Shown piece after piece: positions 60,751 to 64,000 of a DNA stretch of 64,000 nt (position 1 is the first letter of the stretch; each line of letters begins with the position of its first letter). The position numbers and the translations under genes are program-made. This DNA comes from Oceanobacillus rekensis (lineage in GTDB: Bacteria > Bacillota > Bacilli > Bacillales > Amphibacillaceae): the NCBI RefSeq assembly GCF_002153375.1, contig NZ_MTBQ01000001.1, forward strand, positions 62,001 to 126,000, read 5' to 3'. Under the pieces are notes generated by a model. It did not search any database and was not told the origin of the DNA. It saw only the letters and a list, made by a program, of their open reading frames with translations.

Positions 60751-61878
60751 TTATTTATATTTGTCCAGTTTATTGCCAATGACATCGCCAAGCTGGAAGC
60801 CAGAGTGTTCATCATCTTTTTCATATTGTTTATATTCTTTTTCTTCCTGTTCCTGTTCCAATTCCTTAATACTTAATGATATTCGTTCATCTGCTTCGTT
60901 AACATCAAGAACTTTTACATTTACTTTTTGTCCGACTTCAAGAACTTCATCTGGTGTACCGATATGTCGATTCGCAATTTGCGAAATATGAACCAAACCT
61001 TCAACTCCCGGTGATATTTCTACAAATGCACCGAAATTCACGAGACGTTTTACAATTCCCTCTACCGTAGAACCAGTAGAAACACGGCTCTGAATATCTG
61101 TCCAAGGTCCAGGAAGCGTGTTTTTATGTGATAGGGAGATGCGTTCATTGTCTCTGTCAACAGATAGGACTTCGACTTTAATTTTATCACCTTCTGAAAC
61201 TACATCTGAAGCTTTTGCAACATGCTCATGTGCTAACTGTGAGATATGAACCAATCCATCAACACCACCAAGATCAACAAATGCTCCAAAGCTCGTAATT
61301 CGCTGAACAGTACCTTCCACTACTTGACCTGCTTCAAGGGATTGCAGGATATCACTTTTCTTTGCATTTAACTCCTCTTCCACTACAGCGCGATGGGAAA
61401 GAATGATGCGATTTTGCTCTTTATCAAGATCAGCAATTTTCACTGTCAATGGTTTATCCATGTATTCCGAAAAATCTTCAACAAAGTATGTTTCTACCAA
61501 AGATGCGGGAATAAATCCACGAAGACCTACATCAACAACAAGGCCGCCTTTGACAACTTCCTTGACCAAAGTTTCGAAAACCTCTTCATTATTATATTTC
61601 TTTTCTAGGTCTTCCCATGCAGATTCAGCGTCTACTGCTTTTTTGGATAGAATAATTTCATTGTCTTCTACTTTTTTAACTTTAAGTGTTACGGTGTCTC
61701 CTTCTGCCACTGCATCCCCTGTTGTTTCCACATGCATACTAGACAGTTCCCCGATAGGAAGAATTCCTTCTGTTTTATAACCGATATCAACAAGAACCTG
61801 CTTCTCCTCTAATTTAATAATGGTTCCAGTTACGGTATCGCCTACGTTCAATTGTAAATCTTTGTTTTCTTCACTCAT
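60751..61878 (-). CDS. ypfD: S1-domain RNA-binding protein YpfD (ribosomal protein S1 homologue)
   Basis: About 375 residues with four S1 repeats (about 12-85, 98-168, 185-255, 270-343), each with the GTVxx..FGAFVDL-like pattern, e.g. GTVQRITSFGAFVDLGGVDG and GIVKRLVNFGAFVEISPGVE. The Firmicutes S1 homologue has only four repeats and its role in translation is less clear than in E. coli S1. Acidic C-terminal tail. The ATG at 61878 with AGGAGG before it is preferred to ATG 61884. It lies in cmk-plsC-ypfD order. Confidence 0.94.
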   Translation of the reverse strand: MSEENKDLQLNVGDTVTGTIIKLEEKQVLVDIGYKTEGILPIGELSSMHVETTGDAVAEGDTVTLKVKKVEDNEIILSKKAVDAESAWEDLEKKYNNEEVFETLVKEVVKGGLVVDVGLRGFIPASLVETYFVEDFSEYMDKPLTVKIADLDKEQNRIILSHRAVVEEELNAKKSDILQSLEAGQVVEGTVQRITSFGAFVDLGGVDGLVHISQLAHEHVAKASDVVSEGDKIKVEVLSVDRDNERISLSHKNTLPGPWTDIQSRVSTGSTVEGIVKRLVNFGAFVEISPGVEGLVHISQIANRHIGTPDEVLEVGQKVNVKVLDVNEADERISLSIKELEQEQEEKEYKQYEKDDEHSGFQLGDVIGNKLDKYK

Positions 61879-61995
61879 ATCCATAGCCTCCTAAGTACAC
61901 TCCAACATCCAAATTAAATGGTAATAGTAAGAATGATTAAAACTTATTCTTTCTATAACTTCTAATAATTACAATTATTTGTCAAGTAAAGTCAA

Positions 61996-62580
61996 TTACT
62001 TTTGATGTATTTCCTGTAATAATTTAATTTCTTGCATAATTGCGTCGGCCATTTCCTGTGGAGAAGGTTTGGTTGCTCGATATTGTTCCATATCCATAGG
62101 CTTACCGTATATTACTTTTGTCTTTTTGAATACTTTATAGGGCCCAATAATAGCACATGGAATGATCGCTGCCTCAGAACGTAAAGCAAAAAAGCCAACT
62201 CCTGCCAAAGGTTTCCCAAGTTTACCAGTTTTACTCCTAGTGCCTTCCGGAAAAAGACCTAATGCATCACCCTTTTTCAGAATGCCAAGTCCTTTTCTTA
62301 AAGCGTTTCTGTCTGCTAATCCCCTTTTCACTGGAAATGCTCGAATTCCTATTAATAGTTTCCCTAAAAATGGTTTTTCAAACAATTCTCCTTTAGCCAT
62401 AAAATAAATATCCCGGGGAGATGTAATTCCAACAACCGGTGGATCGAGGTTGGAGATATGATTGGAACAAATTATGACAGGTCCCTTTATAGGGATATTT
62501 TCCTTTCCAATGATCGTAATTCGATATAGTGGAAAAAGAATTAAGGCAACAATAAACCTTGCAAATCGATATAAACTCAT
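61996..62580 (-). CDS. plsC: 1-Acyl-sn-glycerol-3-phosphate acyltransferase
   Basis: 194 residues. Acylates lysophosphatidic acid to phosphatidic acid at the membrane. The catalytic HxxxxD is in SNHISNLDPPVVG; FPEGTRSKTGKLGKPLAGV is the glycerol-phosphate-binding motif. One N-terminal hydrophobic anchor (FARFIVALILFPLYRI). ATG 62580 after GGGGGATGAAAA. Located between cmk and ypfD in the same direction. Confidence 0.95.
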   Translation of the reverse strand: MSLYRFARFIVALILFPLYRITIIGKENIPIKGPVIICSNHISNLDPPVVGITSPRDIYFMAKGELFEKPFLGKLLIGIRAFPVKRGLADRNALRKGLGILKKGDALGLFPEGTRSKTGKLGKPLAGVGFFALRSEAAIIPCAIIGPYKVFKKTKVIYGKPMDMEQYRATKPSPQEMADAIMQEIKLLQEIHQK

Positions 62581-62605
62581 TTTTCATCCCCCATTATAAG
62601 TTAAT

Positions 62606-63289
62606 TTATTGTAGCTTTTTTTGTTTCTCGACTTCAGTAAGAATACGTTCTGCAACCTGGATGATGTTTAGTGACGTTGTATCAACTTCAATTGCGTCAT
62701 TTGCTTTGATTAAAGGTGATGCTTCACGACTAGAATCAATTCTGTCTCTTTCCTCAATTTCCTTTTTTAGAACTTCCATATTTGATGCAATTCCCTTTTT
62801 CACATTTTCTTCAAATCTACGTTTGGCTCTTTCTTCAACAGAAGCAATGAGGAATATTTTTACTTCTGCATCTGGAAGAACATGGGTACCGATATCTCTT
62901 CCATCCATGACGACACCTCGGTTCTTTGCCAACTCTTGTTGACGCCTAACCATTTCAGCTCTAACGGCTGCATGTTTCGCAACATAGGAGACCTTTGTTG
63001 TCACATCTTGGAATCGTATTTCTTTCGTTACGTCCAAATCATCCAGTAAAACAATTTGTCCAATAGAAGATTGTTTTAATTTAATTTCTGAATTCATGAG
63101 CAGGTTCACCATCGATTTTTCGTCTTCCAAGTTCATCTTTTCATGTAATGCTTTTAATGTTAAAGCACGATACATTGCACCAGTGTCTATATAAATATAT
63201 GACAATTTTTCGGCAATTAGCTTTGCCACTGTACTTTTGCCAGCAGCTGCCGGTCCATCGATTGCGATTGCAATGTTTTTTCCTTCCAT
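62606..63289 (-). CDS. cmk: Cytidylate kinase
   Basis: About 227 residues. Phosphorylates CMP and dCMP. P-loop is [45 protein letters not shown] and [14 protein letters not shown] are conserved. ATG 63289 is favoured ([18 protein letters not shown]); a TTG two codons upstream is possible. It is the first gene of cmk-plsC-(ypfD). Confidence 0.96.
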   Translation of the reverse strand: MEGKNIAIAIDGPAAAGKSTVAKLIAEKLSYIYIDTGAMYRALTLKALHEKMNLEDEKSMVNLLMNSEIKLKQSSIGQIVLLDDLDVTKEIRFQDVTTKVSYVAKHAAVRAEMVRRQQELAKNRGVVMDGRDIGTHVLPDAEVKIFLIASVEERAKRRFEENVKKGIASNMEVLKKEIEERDRIDSSREASPLIKANDAIEVDTTSLNIIQVAERILTEVEKQKKLQ

Positions 63290-63316
63290 AATCAAATGTC
63301 ATCCTTCCCTTAACCA

Positions 63317-63349
63317 GTAAAAAACTTGGCAGCTGGCCAAGTTTTTTAC
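63317..63349. terminator. Terminator between ypfA and cmk
   Basis: Perfect 14-bp stem GTAAAAAACTTGGC / GCCAAGTTTTTTAC with a five-base loop, 48 bases past the ypfA stop and before the cmk leader. Confidence 0.88.
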
Positions 63350-63397
63350 TTACTAACTTATGCTTAATAGTAACATATAGTAAAATTATTAGTCTAT

Positions 63398-64000
63398 TTA
63401 TAATAGCTCTTTTTGTCGTGATTCACGTTGTTTTTCAAAACAGAATTTTATTATATTTTGTCTGTCCTGTTTACTGATAGATATAAACTTTAGAGATACA
63501 AGATCTACTCGGCTGTTCAGATTTTTAATATATACAACTTCAGCCTGACTGTATATATAATGAAACTCACTATTTTGCATTTGCAATGGTAACCATAAAT
63601 CCACTTTCGATTCGATTTTCATCTGTATCCCTTTCTCAGATATAATTGCTAACCCACCACCACTGATATCGGATGTTAATGTAACAAAAGGAGGAAAAAG
63701 GTCATCTGTACTATGAATAGCAACATCAATTGCGGATTCAATTCTTACATATTCTCGTCTTTGAATTCGCTTTATATCTTCCTGTTCCGGTATATTGATG
63801 GCCAATGCTGGGATATTCAATTTTATTCTTGTTGCAATTTTAGATTGGAATTGATAAACGGCTTGATCATCACCAATAAAAGAGACGGAAATCTTTGTTC
63901 CAATTGGAAAAAAAGAAGTCCTTTTTGTTTTCGTATGTATAGGATAATCAATCACCAAGTAGTCATTATTTTTCTCGATTAATTTACAATAGTATTGTTG
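63398..64000 (-). CDS. ypfA: PilZ-domain c-di-GMP-binding protein YpfA, 5' end cut by the window
   Basis: A frame of at least 200 codons that runs off the right edge without a stop; the upstream residues (KLIEKNNDYLVIDYPIHTKT) still fit the family, so a start at 63958 (TTG) is not needed. An N-terminal flagellar-brake-like (YcgR) beta domain is followed by PilZ with RRIQRREYVR-type KRIQRREYVRIES and SDISGGGLAI, the c-di-GMP-binding RxxxR and D/NxSxxG motifs. The B. subtilis homologue YpfA slows flagellar rotation when c-di-GMP is high. The product here is partial. Confidence 0.92.
   Translation of the reverse strand, partial: QQYYCKLIEKNNDYLVIDYPIHTKTKRTSFFPIGTKISVSFIGDDQAVYQFQSKIATRIKLNIPALAINIPEQEDIKRIQRREYVRIESAIDVAIHSTDDLFPPFVTLTSDISGGGLAIISEKGIQMKIESKVDLWLPLQMQNSEFHYIYSQAEVVYIKNLNSRVDLVSLKFISISKQDRQNIIKFCFEKQRESRQKELL

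Overview
The window is a stretch of chromosome from an AT-rich, spore-forming, low-GC Gram-positive bacterium. Gene content and order match the Bacillus subtilis ypfA-cmk-der-gpsA-spoIVA-hbs-menG-hepT-ndk-cheR-aro-qcr-ypjA-dapB-mgsA-bshA-cca-birA-pan-dinG-aspB-asnS-dnaD-nth-ponA-recU-gpsB-rnpB-ypsC region. The sporulation genes (spoIVA, a spoVIF-like gene, yphF), bacillithiol and menaquinone genes, AGGAGG ribosome binding sites and TTG/GTG starts fit Bacillaceae. Two families of short intergenic repeats resemble ones I remember from halotolerant genera such as Oceanobacillus or Virgibacillus; that genus-level reading is an inference.

Layout. 1-7.4 kb: the 5' end of a 7Fe-type ferredoxin gene, a LysM-M14 peptidoglycan endopeptidase, an MsrA-MsrB fusion, small Bacillus-type proteins, a Tat translocase (two tatA and one tatC), dfrA-thyA and a ypgQ-like HD hydrolase. 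7.4-12.3 kb: a candidate small RNA, cspD, the bpsA-bpsB alkylpyrone pair, carboxypeptidase ypwA and methyltransferase ypsC. 12.5-21.1 kb: RNase P RNA, gpsB, cdd, the ypp genes, the recU-ponA operon, nth and dnaD. 21.3-33.9 kb: asnS-aspB-ypmB, dinG, panD-panC, birA-cca-bshA-mgsA-dapB and mazG, all on the minus strand. 34-41.3 kb: a YitT protein, a YugP protease, a shortened ypjB-like gene, ypjA, the qcrABC menaquinol:cytochrome c reductase operon, ypiF, ypiB and ypiA. 41.4-48.4 kb: the aromatic amino acid operon cheR / aroC-aroB-aroH-hisC-tyrA-aroA. 48.9-53 kb: ndk, hepT-menG-hepS, mtrB (TRAP) and hbs. 53.3-64 kb: spoIVA, yphF, yphE, a spoVIF-like gene, gpsA, der, a YIEGIA membrane protein with its small partner, the S1-repeat gene ypfD, plsC, cmk and the PilZ-domain gene ypfA, which runs off the right edge.

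How the genes connect. aroC through aroA make chorismate and channel it to prephenate and tyrosine/phenylalanine, with hisC serving as the aromatic aminotransferase. hepS, hepT and menG build and methylate menaquinone, which feeds the qcrABC complex. panC/panD and birA supply CoA precursors and biotinylation. spoIVA and the spoVIF-like gene serve spore coat assembly. Compared with B. subtilis (from memory), several genes are missing from conserved junctions: trpEDCFBA between aroH and hisC, folE between hbs and mtrB, bshB1 between mgsA and bshA, and panB upstream of panC.

I did not see a phage, a CRISPR array, a toxin-antitoxin or defence island, or a transposase. The region is conserved core chromosome. 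The less ordinary items are the two intergenic repeat families, a probable non-canonical start codon in mazG, a candidate small RNA before cspD, short unlisted ORFs, and the reduced ypjB.
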